Below, piece by piece: positions 10,428-19,824 of a stretch of DNA of 64,000 nucleotides. This DNA is from Pseudoalteromonas carrageenovora IAM 12662 (GTDB taxonomy: Bacteria; Pseudomonadota; Gammaproteobacteria; Enterobacterales; Alteromonadaceae), in the NCBI RefSeq assembly GCF_900239935.1, contig NZ_LT965928.1, positions 2,435,520 to 2,499,519 on the forward strand, read 5' to 3'. The notes under the pieces were generated by a model. That model had not been told where the DNA came from and made no database searches. It saw only the letters and a program-made list of their open reading frames with translations. A program made the translations under genes and the position numbers. Numbering within the stretch: position 1 is the stretch's first letter; the number at the start of each line of letters is the position of its first letter.

Positions 10428-12189
10428 CCCTCGATTAGATCGCGCGCAGCAGCAGTCTCTGCGCGCTTTTTTAAAGCTACAAAGTAAACCCGCTGCAATG
10501 TGGTTAAAGTTAAGCATTGCACTGGGTACTTTTAACGCTATTTTAATGATTGCAGGGGCTTACTTACTCGCCCAAACTATTCATAATGTAATGTTTGAAG
10601 GTGAAAGCCTTGCTCAAGTAACACATTTACTTTGGCCACTTGCAGGCATTATTTTACTACGAGCGCTTTTTTTAGCGCTAAGTGAAAGGCTAAGTGCCTT
10701 TGCTGCACTTAAAATCAAATCGGCTATGCGCCAAACCTTATTAACCAAATTAACCCAATTAGGGCCTAGCTACATTGAACAACATGGTCAAGGAGCAACG
10801 CTTAACACTTTGCACGATGGCGTTGAAGCATTGCACGACTATTACGCTAAATACTTGCCTGGTGTTGCTTACAGTGCCCTTATTCCTATAGCAATTTTGG
10901 TGGTGATTTTTCCAACCGACTATAAAGCGGGTTTAATATTTTTACTAACCGCTCCGCTTATTCCCTTTTTTATGATTTTAGTTGGATCTAAAGCTGAAGA
11001 TTTAAATCAAAAACGTTGGAAACAACTTGCCGTTTTAGGTAACTACTTTTTTGACCGCATACAAGGTTTAACGCAACTAAAACTATTTAATGCCACCCGC
11101 ACTGAGCTTAAACATATTGCTAAAATTTCTGATGATTTTAGACACGCCACACTCGATGTATTAAAAATTGCTTTTTTATCGTCATTTGCGCTGGAATTTT
11201 TAGCCACTATTAGCGTGGCACTCGTTGCGGTAATAATTGGCTTTAGGCTATTTTTTGGCACGCTAGATTTTGCAACCGGTTTTGTAGTGCTGCTACTTGC
11301 ACCTGAATTTTATTTACCACTTCGCCAATTAGGTAGCCACTACCACGCTCGCTTGCAAGGTATTAGCGCTGCAGCCGACATGGTAACTATTTTAAATGCG
11401 CCGCTTCCTGAACAATCACAGCAAAACAACGCCCACGTTAGCGAGCCTATAAATACAATAAGCATTAACAACTTAAATTTTACATACCCAAACAGTAATG
11501 AAGGTATAAAAAATATAAACTTAGCCCTACCCAATAAAGGCCTAGTAGCTTTAGTTGGGGCGAGTGGCTCAGGTAAAAGCACTTTATTTGATTGCATATT
11601 AGGGTTTCACCCTCAGGTGGTTGGGCAAATCAGTATTAATGACAAGCCACTAGATGCAACTAATATTAATACGCTACAAAATAAAATTGCCTGGATCCCG
11701 CAAACGCCAACGCTATTTTATCAAAGCATTAGCGATAACATCAAAATAGCAAAACCAGACGCTTCACAATTAGAGCTTGAGCAAGCAGCACACCAAGCTG
11801 GCGCTTTAGATTTTATAAACACGTTGCCTAATGGCTTTATTACATTGATAGGCGAGCAAGGCGAAGGGCTTTCTGGCGGACAAAAGCAACGTATCGCCCT
11901 TGCTCGTGCATTTTTAAAACAAGCGCCTATTTTAGTACTCGATGAACCAACGGCACACCTTGATAGCCAAACAGAGCAGCTTATTCAGCGTGCAATAAAC
12001 GATTATGCAAAAACACATTTGGTACTGGTTATAGCTCATAGACTCAATACAGTAAAAAATGCCAACAATATTATTGTTATGCAAAATGGTGAGGTAGCAC
12101 AGCAAGGCACATACTCACACCTTGCTAAGCAAAATGGTGCGTTTAAAACACTGCTAAGCACTCAAGTGCAAGGAGCTAATAATGACTAA
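10417..12189 (+). CDS. cydD: Heterodimeric thiol/haem ABC exporter subunit CydD
   Basis: One half of the CydDC transporter, an inner-membrane ABC exporter needed for cytochrome bd assembly and linked to glutathione/cysteine and haem handling in the periplasm. The 590 residues hold an N-terminal six-helix membrane domain (about 30-320) and a C-terminal ATPase with Walker A GASGSGKST, signature LSGGQKQRIALARA and Walker B ILVLDEPTAHLD. Its start lies inside the 3' end of cydX and its stop overlaps cydC by 8 bp. Confidence 0.95.
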   Translation: MTTNPRLDRAQQQSLRAFLKLQSKPAAMWLKLSIALGTFNAILMIAGAYLLAQTIHNVMFEGESLAQVTHLLWPLAGIILLRALFLALSERLSAFAALKIKSAMRQTLLTKLTQLGPSYIEQHGQGATLNTLHDGVEALHDYYAKYLPGVAYSALIPIAILVVIFPTDYKAGLIFLLTAPLIPFFMILVGSKAEDLNQKRWKQLAVLGNYFFDRIQGLTQLKLFNATRTELKHIAKISDDFRHATLDVLKIAFLSSFALEFLATISVALVAVIIGFRLFFGTLDFATGFVVLLLAPEFYLPLRQLGSHYHARLQGISAAADMVTILNAPLPEQSQQNNAHVSEPINTISINNLNFTYPNSNEGIKNINLALPNKGLVALVGASGSGKSTLFDCILGFHPQVVGQISINDKPLDATNINTLQNKIAWIPQTPTLFYQSISDNIKIAKPDASQLELEQAAHQAGALDFINTLPNGFITLIGEQGEGLSGGQKQRIALARAFLKQAPILVLDEPTAHLDSQTEQLIQRAINDYAKTHLVLVIAHRLNTVKNANNIIVMQNGEVAQQGTYSHLAKQNGAFKTLLSTQVQGANND

Positions 12190-13924
12190 TTTTATTAGGC
12201 TATTAAAGCTTTGCCGCCCGCACTATAAAGCTATGTTGCTGGGTACTTTTTTAGCCACTTTAACTGTACTTGCAAACGTGGGCTTACTCGCTATATCGGG
12301 TTGGTTTTTAGCTTCAATGGCAGCTGCAGGTATTGCTGGCGTGCAAATGAACTACTTTACACCCGCAGGGACTATTCGATTTTTAGCGATTGTTCGAACC
12401 GCATCACGCTATGGTGAGCGTTTAGTAACACATAACGCGACGTTTTTATTGCTTAGTGAAATTCGCGTAAATATGTTTGCAACACTAAGTAAGCTAAACA
12501 ATGTAGATTTAGCAATGAGCCGCAGCGCCGATTTAGTAAACCGCTTACAGAACGATGTTGATGCCCTAGATAAATTTTACTTAAACATATTACTGCCTAT
12601 GCTAGTAGCGCTATTAAGCATACCTATTATTATGGTGTTTATGGCGGCCTATAATGCAAACGTTGCACTTATTTGTTTTACTGGCATTTTATTAATTGGT
12701 GTTGTTTTACCAGCTCTATTAAGTGCTAAATTAAACAAAAATAGCCACAAAGAAACACAACTAAGCGCTCAACTTAGAGCCGAACTTTCTGACACACTAA
12801 CAGGCCTTAGAGAGCTTAGTATTTATCAAGCAGGTGGCGATCAAATTTCAAAATGTGATGATTTGAATGAACAGTACAACCAGCAACTTTATAGTCGCCA
12901 TAAAGCACTGGCAAATAGTGATGGCTTAAGCTTGCTGGTAGTGCAATTAGCCATGCTAGGCGCCATTGTTACTATTGTGCCATTAGTTTACAGCGGGGCC
13001 ATGGTAAATGTAGAGCTTGCTATGCTAAGCCTATTTGTATTGGCAAGCTTTGAAAGTGTATTGCTCCTCCCTAATGCCTTTATAGAGTTACCTAATGTGC
13101 TAAAAGCCGCAGAGCGACTATTTACACTTCAAGATAAAGTATCTGCTCAGAGCAACAATCACAGCGCTTTAATTGATACTCAGTTTGATAAAAATAATAC
13201 CGCACTAACACTTAATAACATTAGCTATAAATACGATGAGCATAATGCATTAACTGATGTGAGCTTTATGCTAAAAGCGCAACAAAAAGTAGCCATTGTA
13301 GGTAGAAGTGGGAGCGGTAAAACCACGCTTGTAAATTTGCTAACTGGGCTATGGCCACTTCAGCAAGGCAGCATTACGTTGGGTGATCAAAATAACTCGC
13401 AAGAACTACACTCACTAAGCAATGACACCCGCGCAAGCTTTATAAATATATTAGCGCAGCAGCATCATATTTTTGATGGCACCCTAAGTGAAAATTTACG
13501 CTATGCTGCACCAAGTGCTACAAAAGAAGAAATGCTTGAAGCCATTAAACTTGCGCAGCTAGAGCCTTGGTTTAATGATTTACAAAAGGGTTTAAAAACA
13601 CGTTTAGGTATCGGTGGGCGAAGCGTATCCCAAGGGCAATCAAGGCGTATAGCCATTGCTCAGGCTTTATTACAAAACCCCGCTATTTTAGTACTTGATG
13701 AGCCTACCGAAGGACTAGATAACCAATCTAAGCAAACCGTAATGAACGCCATTATGCAGGTAATGGGTAACGCAAGCGTACTTACAATTACCCACGACCC
13801 AGCTCTTCTTACTCAAATGAATAATGTTATATGGTTAGAAGACGGTAAAGTGGTTGCACAAGGCTCTCATAAAGAGCTCAGTAGCGCTTATCCAGATTAT
13901 GTGGCACTAACTACCCGGTTTTAA
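12182..13924 (+). CDS. cydC: Heterodimeric thiol/haem ABC exporter subunit CydC
   Basis: Second half of the CydDC exporter (580 residues). The N-terminal membrane domain (about 15-310) is followed by an ATPase with Walker A GRSGSGKTT and Walker B ILVLDEPTEGLD. The ABC signature reads VSQGQSRR in place of LSGGQ; unequal nucleotide sites are common in heterodimeric exporters, so this is probably functional asymmetry. It is the last gene of the operon. Its final 18 bp overlap the 3' end of the convergent rlpA-like gene and no terminator separates the two. Confidence 0.94.
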   Translation: MTNFIRLLKLCRPHYKAMLLGTFLATLTVLANVGLLAISGWFLASMAAAGIAGVQMNYFTPAGTIRFLAIVRTASRYGERLVTHNATFLLLSEIRVNMFATLSKLNNVDLAMSRSADLVNRLQNDVDALDKFYLNILLPMLVALLSIPIIMVFMAAYNANVALICFTGILLIGVVLPALLSAKLNKNSHKETQLSAQLRAELSDTLTGLRELSIYQAGGDQISKCDDLNEQYNQQLYSRHKALANSDGLSLLVVQLAMLGAIVTIVPLVYSGAMVNVELAMLSLFVLASFESVLLLPNAFIELPNVLKAAERLFTLQDKVSAQSNNHSALIDTQFDKNNTALTLNNISYKYDEHNALTDVSFMLKAQQKVAIVGRSGSGKTTLVNLLTGLWPLQQGSITLGDQNNSQELHSLSNDTRASFINILAQQHHIFDGTLSENLRYAAPSATKEEMLEAIKLAQLEPWFNDLQKGLKTRLGIGGRSVSQGQSRRIAIAQALLQNPAILVLDEPTEGLDNQSKQTVMNAIMQVMGNASVLTITHDPALLTQMNNVIWLEDGKVVAQGSHKELSSAYPDYVALTTRF

Positions 13925-14299
13925 TACCTTTACAGACACGTCAATAACGCCGACTTTAGGGTCGGCTATCTTTTTAAACATGCTTTTTGATAAATCGATA
14001 ATACGGCCACGTACATAAGGGCCTCTGTCATTTATCCTTACTATTACTGATTTATTATTAGCGAGGTTAGTAACAACCACCTTAGTACCAAAATCGAATT
14101 CTAAATGAGCAGCTGTTGCAGCTTGCTGGCTAAAGCGCTCTCCATTAGCAGTTGTTCTTCCGTGGTATTTATCAGCATAAAAAGATGCTTTTCCTACTTG
14201 AGTTATTTCTCCTGTAGATGACTTAATGAGTGGCTGGCTACTACAAGCGGCTAAAACTGAAGTAATAAAAAGAGTGACAACTAACTTAGGTAAACGCAT
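13907..14299 (-). CDS. RlpA-family double-psi beta-barrel lipoprotein
   Basis: A 130-residue exported protein. Residues 1-19 form a signal peptide ending in a lipobox (VLAACSS, Cys19), so it is probably an outer-membrane lipoprotein. The rest is one RlpA-type double-psi beta-barrel: GKASFYADKYHGRTTANGE, then TKVVVTNLANNKS, VRINDRGPYV and GRIIDLSK. RlpA proteins bind or cut peptidoglycan lacking stem peptides. The C-terminal SPOR domain of full-length RlpA is absent, so it is a minimal family member and may not act at the septum. It converges on cydC with an 18-bp overlap. Confidence 0.8.
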   Translation of the reverse strand: MRLPKLVVTLFITSVLAACSSQPLIKSSTGEITQVGKASFYADKYHGRTTANGERFSQQAATAAHLEFDFGTKVVVTNLANNKSVIVRINDRGPYVRGRIIDLSKSMFKKIADPKVGVIDVSVKVLKPGS

Positions 14300-14384
14300 A
14301 GAATGGCTTTTATTATAAAAATTAAGCGCATACTAACTTGAGTACCCTGAGTATTAACTGAATTGGCTTTAAACTCTGGGCAAT

Positions 14385-14422
14385 AAAAAACCACCTTCGA
14401 TTTATCATCTAGGGTGGTTTTT
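14385..14422 (-). terminator. Terminator after lpxA
   Basis: AAAACCACC (left arm) and GGTGGTTTT (right arm) pair around a loop of about 17 nt, and the minus strand gives a U-run. It sits 24 bp past the lpxA stop and closes the long rpsB-to-lpxA side of the cluster. Confidence 0.75.
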
Positions 14423-14445
14423 AATGCTCGAAGCAAAGCTTGTAA

Positions 14446-15216
14446 TTATCTTACAATGCCGCGCTCAGAGCCTTTAACAAAATCTATCATGGTTTGCACT
14501 GCAGGATGCTTTGCAGCGTCTTCACTTAGTGATGAAATTGCTTCATCAACACCTAAGCTCTTACGATAAAATGCTTTATAAGCACGGCGTACTGCCATTA
14601 TTTCATCGCTTTCAAAGCCACGGCGTTTCATACCTTCTTTATTGATTGCTGCAGGGCCTGCAGGCATACCAATAGTAGTAACAAACGGAGGTACGTCTTT
14701 ATTAACACCCGAGTACATGCCAATAAATGCGTGATCACCAATTTTACAAAATTGATGCACTCCTGAGTTACCACCTAAGATAACCCAGTCACCTACGTGC
14801 ACATGCCCTGCTACACTTGCGTTGTTAGCAAAAATAACGTTATCGCCAATTACTGCATCGTGAGCCACGTGGGTATAAGCCATAAATAAGTTATTGCTAC
14901 CAATTTTAGTAACACCTTGGTCCTGAATAGTACCTCGGTGAATGGTTGCACACTCACGAATAACGTTGTTATCGCCCATAATTAGCGTAGTAGGCTCGTT
15001 GTTGTATTTTTTGTCTTGGCAGGCTTCACCTACAGACGCAAATTGAAAAATATGATTTCCAGAGCCAATGGTAGACGGCCCTTTAACAACAACGTGAGAC
15101 TCAATAATACAGTCATCACCGATCACAACATCATTGCCAATATAACTATACGGACCAACTGAGACATTGTTGCCTAGTTTAGCGCCAGGTTCGATTATTG
15201 CTGTAGAATGGATCAC
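14446..15216 (-). CDS. lpxA: Acyl-ACP--UDP-N-acetylglucosamine O-acyltransferase
   Basis: First enzyme of lipid A synthesis. It transfers 3-hydroxyacyl from ACP to UDP-GlcNAc in the cytoplasm. The protein is a left-handed beta-helix of hexapeptide repeats followed by a C-terminal helical part (GMKRRGFESDEI). The catalytic-histidine block reads AYTHVAHDAVIGD. I place the start at the GTG at 15216 (MIHSTAIIEPGA, 256 residues), which matches other LpxA N-termini and has an AGAGAG site upstream. The longer GTG start at 15240 would add 8 atypical residues and overlap fabZ. It starts 2 bp after the fabZ stop. Confidence 0.95.
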   Translation of the reverse strand: MIHSTAIIEPGAKLGNNVSVGPYSYIGNDVVIGDDCIIESHVVVKGPSTIGSGNHIFQFASVGEACQDKKYNNEPTTLIMGDNNVIRECATIHRGTIQDQGVTKIGSNNLFMAYTHVAHDAVIGDNVIFANNASVAGHVHVGDWVILGGNSGVHQFCKIGDHAFIGMYSGVNKDVPPFVTTIGMPAGPAAINKEGMKRRGFESDEIMAVRRAYKAFYRKSLGVDEAISSLSEDAAKHPAVQTMIDFVKGSERGIVR

Positions 15217-15218
15217 TA

Positions 15219-15695
15219 TTAAAACTCTCTTCTCGCACACATAATTTCGGCACTACATACTACTTTGCCATCGACTCTTGCTTCAGCAGCAAATTTCCAT
15301 ATATTGCGGCGTTCTTTTAAAAACTCTACATGAAGATGCATAGTATCGCCAGGAATTACCGGCTGCTTAAAACGAGCATTATCAACCGCTGCAAACAAAT
15401 ATAATTCGTTCTCGCTGCGATTCTCTACTGTTTTAAAACCTAGTAAACCCGTTGCTTGCGCCATGGCTTCTAATATTAGCACACCAGGAAAAATTGGCTG
15501 ATTTGGGAAATGACCAGTAAAAATAGGTTCGTTTATAGAAACATTTTTAATAGCATGTAAAGACTCGCCAGGTGTAAAATCAATAACACGATCAATTAGT
15601 AGCATCGGGTAACGGTGCGGTAATAAACTTAAAATCTCTTGAATATCAAGGCTATTTAATTCGTTTGCCAAAATAGCATCCTTATTAGTGTTCAA
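15219..15695 (-). CDS. fabZ: 3-hydroxyacyl-ACP dehydratase FabZ
   Basis: Dehydrates 3-hydroxyacyl-ACP in the fatty-acid elongation cycle. The 158-residue hot-dog fold protein has the family segment [14 protein letters not shown] near residue 24 and [11 protein letters not shown] with the catalytic His, followed by EAMAQ with the catalytic Glu. It lies between lpxD and lpxA, where it competes with LpxA for 3-hydroxyacyl-ACP, and it is 2 bp from both neighbours. Confidence 0.97.
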   Translation of the reverse strand: MNTNKDAILANELNSLDIQEILSLLPHRYPMLLIDRVIDFTPGESLHAIKNVSINEPIFTGHFPNQPIFPGVLILEAMAQATGLLGFKTVENRSENELYLFAAVDNARFKQPVIPGDTMHLHVEFLKERRNIWKFAAEARVDGKVVCSAEIMCARREF

Positions 15696-15697
15696 CG

Positions 15698-16720
15698 TTA
15701 TGACTTAGCCAATGCTTCAAGCGCTTTAAGACGAGATTTCATGTCCGAAAGGTTACGCAAGTGAGCAATGGATTTACGCCATTCTTTGTTAGTTGTATGG
15801 GGCATACCTGATGAGTAAATACCCGGTTCGGTGATTGATTTAGTCACCATACTCATACCGGTAATTATAACACCATCACATACAGACATGTGACCATTAA
15901 TTGCAGTCATGCCGCCTATTTGGCAGTTTTTGCCAATGGTAACGCTTCCTGCAAGTACGGTGCAGCCAGCAATTGCTGTGCCCGAGTTAACTTCAACGTT
16001 GTGTGCTATTTGACACTGGTTATCAATAATAACATTGCTATGAATAATCGTGTTATCTAGTGCGCCGCGGTCAATAGTGGTACTTGCCCCTATTTCTACC
16101 TTGTCGCCTATGATCACTGAGCCAAGTTGCGGTATTTTCACCCACTGCCCGCGCTCATTGGCATAGCCAAACCCATCACTTCCTACAACACTATTTGCTT
16201 GAAACAAACAATCTGCGCCAATCTCAACATCGTGATAAATAGTCACACTAGGCCAAAGCTTAGTGCCAGAGCCTATTTTAACACGTTCTCCGATAAAACT
16301 GTTCGGACCAATTTGCGCGTTATCACCAATCACTGCATCAGCTTCAATTACTGCATTAGCGCCTATAGCGGCACTGTCGCTAACAATAGCTGATGAATGA
16401 ATAGTTGCACTTGGATGAATGCCTGTAGAAGCAGAGCGAGGTGTGGTATCCATAAATTGCGCTAGTTTTGCGTAACTCACATATGGATTGCCAACAATAA
16501 CTTTACTGCCTTGAAAAAATTCAGCATCAGCTTGGCTAACTATTACAGCACTGGCTTGAGTGGTTTCAAGCTGCGTACGATATTTTGAGTTCGCTAAAAA
16601 TGCAATATGCCCAGAACGGGCATTTGCAAGTGTCGCTATTTTTTTTATTTCTAAAGCGCCATCACCTTGAAGCTCGGCGCCTAGAAGTTCCGCAATTTGC
16701 GAAAGCGTATAATTTTGCAT
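15698..16720 (-). CDS. lpxD: UDP-3-O-(3-hydroxyacyl)glucosamine N-acyltransferase
   Basis: Third enzyme of lipid A synthesis; it adds the N-linked 3-hydroxyacyl chain. At 340 residues it matches the E. coli length (341). The N-terminal uridine-binding domain (about 1-100, with [12 protein letters not shown]) is followed by hexapeptide-repeat beta-helix coils, with the catalytic histidine in [10 protein letters not shown], and a C-terminal helix. It begins 7 bp after the skp stop, in the bamA-skp-lpxD-fabZ-lpxA order. Confidence 0.97.
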   Translation of the reverse strand: MQNYTLSQIAELLGAELQGDGALEIKKIATLANARSGHIAFLANSKYRTQLETTQASAVIVSQADAEFFQGSKVIVGNPYVSYAKLAQFMDTTPRSASTGIHPSATIHSSAIVSDSAAIGANAVIEADAVIGDNAQIGPNSFIGERVKIGSGTKLWPSVTIYHDVEIGADCLFQANSVVGSDGFGYANERGQWVKIPQLGSVIIGDKVEIGASTTIDRGALDNTIIHSNVIIDNQCQIAHNVEVNSGTAIAGCTVLAGSVTIGKNCQIGGMTAINGHMSVCDGVIITGMSMVTKSITEPGIYSSGMPHTTNKEWRKSIAHLRNLSDMKSRLKALEALAKS

Positions 16721-16727
16721 AGATAGA

Positions 16728-17246
16728 TTATTTCTTGCTAACAGCTGCTACAACTTTAGATGAAAGATCAGTTACTTCTTTAGGGTTAAAGTAAATAGTT
16801 GTGTCTTTAACTTTAACTTCATCGAAGTCGCCATCTTTAGCAATTTCTTCAATTGTTTTGATGATCACACCTTGAACTTTAGCAAGTTCTTGGTTTTGGC
16901 GTGCTTTAATCTCTTGCTCTAAAGGACGGCCCTGTTCAGCAAGATTTTTTTGCATGCCCTGAATTTTGTCACGTAGTGCATCTTTTTGAGCTTGGCTCAT
17001 GGTTGTGCTTTCACGCTTAAATTTTTCTGCTTCAAAACGAATATCGCCTTGTAACTTCTCAAGCTCTTGGCGACGCTCTGCAAACTCAGTTTGTAAAGAC
17101 TGTTCAATTTTAGCCATTTGAGGAATTTGCTTGTAGATTTCTTGCATATCAACGATACCTACTTTGTGTGCAAATGCACTCGCTGAAGTACCCATCATTA
17201 ATGTTGCTAAAACTGCTACTGCTGTTGATTTAAATAATGTTTTCAC
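16728..17246 (-). CDS. skp: Periplasmic chaperone Skp/OmpH
   Basis: Trimeric periplasmic chaperone that holds unfolded outer-membrane proteins on the way to the BAM complex. The 172 residues begin with a signal peptide (MKTLFKSTAVAVLATLMMG, cleavage near SAFA-HKVG) followed by the OmpH domain, which is mostly a long charged coiled coil (about 50-130) as in the tentacles of Skp. It lies between bamA (11 bp upstream) and lpxD, its usual place. Confidence 0.95.
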   Translation of the reverse strand: MKTLFKSTAVAVLATLMMGTSASAFAHKVGIVDMQEIYKQIPQMAKIEQSLQTEFAERRQELEKLQGDIRFEAEKFKRESTTMSQAQKDALRDKIQGMQKNLAEQGRPLEQEIKARQNQELAKVQGVIIKTIEEIAKDGDFDEVKVKDTTIYFNPKEVTDLSSKVVAAVSKK

Positions 17247-17257
17247 AAAAAACTCCT

Positions 17258-19729
17258 TTAGAAAGTGTTACTAATGTTAAAGCTGATCGTTTTCGTATCG
17301 TCATCTTCTTCTTTTTGCAATGGATACGCAAAACTAATCAACATTGGACCCATCGGAGAGATCCATTGTAATGAAAGACCGGTTGAAACCCTAAAGCGCA
17401 TTGGGTCTGAATAGTCATCTAATTTAGCACGCTCATCTGGCGCTAAGTTTTGATAGCGGTCTACGCTAAATTCAGTATCCCATACGTTCGCAGCATCTAC
17501 AAAGAAGCTGGTACGTACAGAACTGGTATTTTCTTCATCTAAGAACGGTGTAGGAACAATTAGCTCCATACCTGCAACCGCTTTAGCGTTACCACCAATA
17601 CGGCCTTGTGGGATTAACACATCAAATTCGTCTGCCCCACCAATACTACCTGTAGTTGTACCATCTGCGCCTGGTGTACCAGGAATAGACTGCGGTATAC
17701 GTGATACAGCACGAGGTAATATTGTATTACGGTCAAAGCCACGTAGTTCCATTTCCGTTATACGGAAGAACTCTTGGAATGGTAATGTTTGCTCATAACC
17801 ATTTGTTGACCCATAACCATTACCGTAACCAAGCGCTGCACGCGTTGAGAACACCCAACGGTGATCATTTGAGATTGGCCAGTAAAAACGCGAATCATAG
17901 TTCAGTTTAAAGTATTGAAGGTCTGAGTTAGGCGTAGTTGCTGTTAAATTTAATGTTTGGCGCGAACCCGCTGTTGGGAATAAGCCACGGTTAACCGTAA
18001 CACGTGACCAACCTGCACTTAGCTCATATTTGGTAAAGTCAAAGCCAGCATCTGGGTTTTCTGGATCTAAGAAAGTCTCACGAAGTACACGAGTTTGTTC
18101 GTACTCAGCTATATCTGAAAGCTCTTCTTTTATCCAACGAACACCAAAGTTAACACGATTTACAGCATCAATTGGGAAGCCAATATTAGTGCCTAAACCA
18201 TAACTTTTCGATTTGTAATCTACTAAGCTAAACTTACTTGCATCATAGTTAGTGTAAAAAATACTGCTACCTTGCGATACACCATCAGGTGTGAAGTAAG
18301 GGTCGGTGTAAGATAAGCTAATGCTTTCAGAACCTGTTGAAGTATTTAGATTTAAACCAATTTGATTACCCGTACCTAAAAAGTTAGATTCGGTCACACC
18401 AATATTAAACTGCAAACCAAGGTAAGAGCCATATGCAAGGCCTGCATTAAAGCTACCTGCTGATTGCTCTTTAACTGTAAAGTCTACATCTACTTGGTCA
18501 TCAACACCTGGGACTGGTACTACGTTAAAATCAACACTTTCCATGTATGCTAAACGCTGTATTTGTAGTTTTGAACGTTCAAGGTTTTGATTAGATAACC
18601 ATGCACCTTCTAGCTGTGTCATCTCACGGCGAAGTACTTCATCAGCGGTGTTTTGGTTACCACCAACAATAATACGACGAACGTATACACGTTTACCCGG
18701 ATTTACCGAAAGCGTTAACTGAACTTCTTGCTTTTCGTCGTCAATTTCAGGAATTGTACGTACTTCAGCATTTGCATAACCAAAACGTGCTAAGTAGCTT
18801 TTAATAAATTCTTCAGAAGAAGTGACTACTGAACCGTTATATAACTCGCCTGCACGAAGTGGAATAACACTTTTGATTAACTCTTCACGGCCAAGTAAAT
18901 CACCAATAAAGTCAAAGCCTTTAACGGTATATTTAACGCCTTCTGTTAAGTTAGCGGTAACGTAAACAGATTCACGTTCAGGGCTTACAGATACTTGAGT
19001 TGAATCGATATTAAAGCGTAAATAACCACGGTCTAAGTAGTAGCTACGGATTTTTTCTAAATCGCCTTCAATGGTCTGCTTTTGGTAGCGATCGCTACCC
19101 ATAAACTGCCACCAAGGTAAATCTTGTTGCGATTCAGCAAGCTTTAAAAGCTCTTCATTAGAAAAAAGCTCATTACCTACTAAGTTAATTTGACGAATTG
19201 ACGCGGCATCACCTTCATCAAACTCTAATTTAAGTTTAACGCGGTTACGAGGTAACTTAGTTACACTGATATCTACTTTAGCGTTGTATTTACCAATACT
19301 GTGGAAAAACTCAACTAGGCCCTTTTCGATATTATCGATAACGGTTTTATCAAGTGGCTCACCTTGGCGAATATCTTGCTGATCTAGAGATTCATTAAGC
19401 TGTTCGTCTTTTATATCTTTATTGCCTTCAAACTCAATAAAGCTAATGGTAGGACGTTCAGTTACTTTAAAAATAACGTTATTGCCATCGCGAAGCGCTT
19501 TTATGTTGTCAAAGTGCCCAGAACGATAAAGTGACTTTATTGTTTTTGAAATCGTGTAGTCATCTACGTTATCGCCTACGTTAATAGGAATATGCGTAAG
19601 CGCTGCACCAAGTGCTACACGCTGCAAACCTTCAACTTTTAGGTCTTCAACAATAAAGGAGTTTTGGCCTAGGGCTGCAAAGCTTGCACCCAATAAACTT
19701 GTTACTGCCAAATGTTTTTTTATAGCCAT
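17258..19729 (-). CDS. bamA: Outer membrane protein assembly factor BamA
   Basis: Central channel of the BAM complex, which folds beta-barrel proteins into the outer membrane. The protein has a signal peptide (MAIKKHLAVTSLLGASFA), five POTRA domains (about 22-425) and a 16-strand barrel ending in an aromatic residue (NISNTF). The L6 lock motif appears as LRGFDRN. I chose the ATG at 19729 (823 residues), because MAIKK matches other BamA starts; the longer ORF start at 19774 adds 15 residues ahead of the signal peptide. The barrel has a Gly/Thr-rich extracellular insertion (around PGTPGADGTTTGSIGG). Confidence 0.96.
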   Translation of the reverse strand: MAIKKHLAVTSLLGASFAALGQNSFIVEDLKVEGLQRVALGAALTHIPINVGDNVDDYTISKTIKSLYRSGHFDNIKALRDGNNVIFKVTERPTISFIEFEGNKDIKDEQLNESLDQQDIRQGEPLDKTVIDNIEKGLVEFFHSIGKYNAKVDISVTKLPRNRVKLKLEFDEGDAASIRQINLVGNELFSNEELLKLAESQQDLPWWQFMGSDRYQKQTIEGDLEKIRSYYLDRGYLRFNIDSTQVSVSPERESVYVTANLTEGVKYTVKGFDFIGDLLGREELIKSVIPLRAGELYNGSVVTSSEEFIKSYLARFGYANAEVRTIPEIDDEKQEVQLTLSVNPGKRVYVRRIIVGGNQNTADEVLRREMTQLEGAWLSNQNLERSKLQIQRLAYMESVDFNVVPVPGVDDQVDVDFTVKEQSAGSFNAGLAYGSYLGLQFNIGVTESNFLGTGNQIGLNLNTSTGSESISLSYTDPYFTPDGVSQGSSIFYTNYDASKFSLVDYKSKSYGLGTNIGFPIDAVNRVNFGVRWIKEELSDIAEYEQTRVLRETFLDPENPDAGFDFTKYELSAGWSRVTVNRGLFPTAGSRQTLNLTATTPNSDLQYFKLNYDSRFYWPISNDHRWVFSTRAALGYGNGYGSTNGYEQTLPFQEFFRITEMELRGFDRNTILPRAVSRIPQSIPGTPGADGTTTGSIGGADEFDVLIPQGRIGGNAKAVAGMELIVPTPFLDEENTSSVRTSFFVDAANVWDTEFSVDRYQNLAPDERAKLDDYSDPMRFRVSTGLSLQWISPMGPMLISFAYPLQKEEDDDTKTISFNISNTF

Positions 19730-19824
19730 TTTATTATCTTTATCCTTTACAACTGTATTACCGCATAGCATCAATTTAATGATGCTTTACAATCGTGTTC
19801 TAATTAGTAATTGTCACGCTGTAA

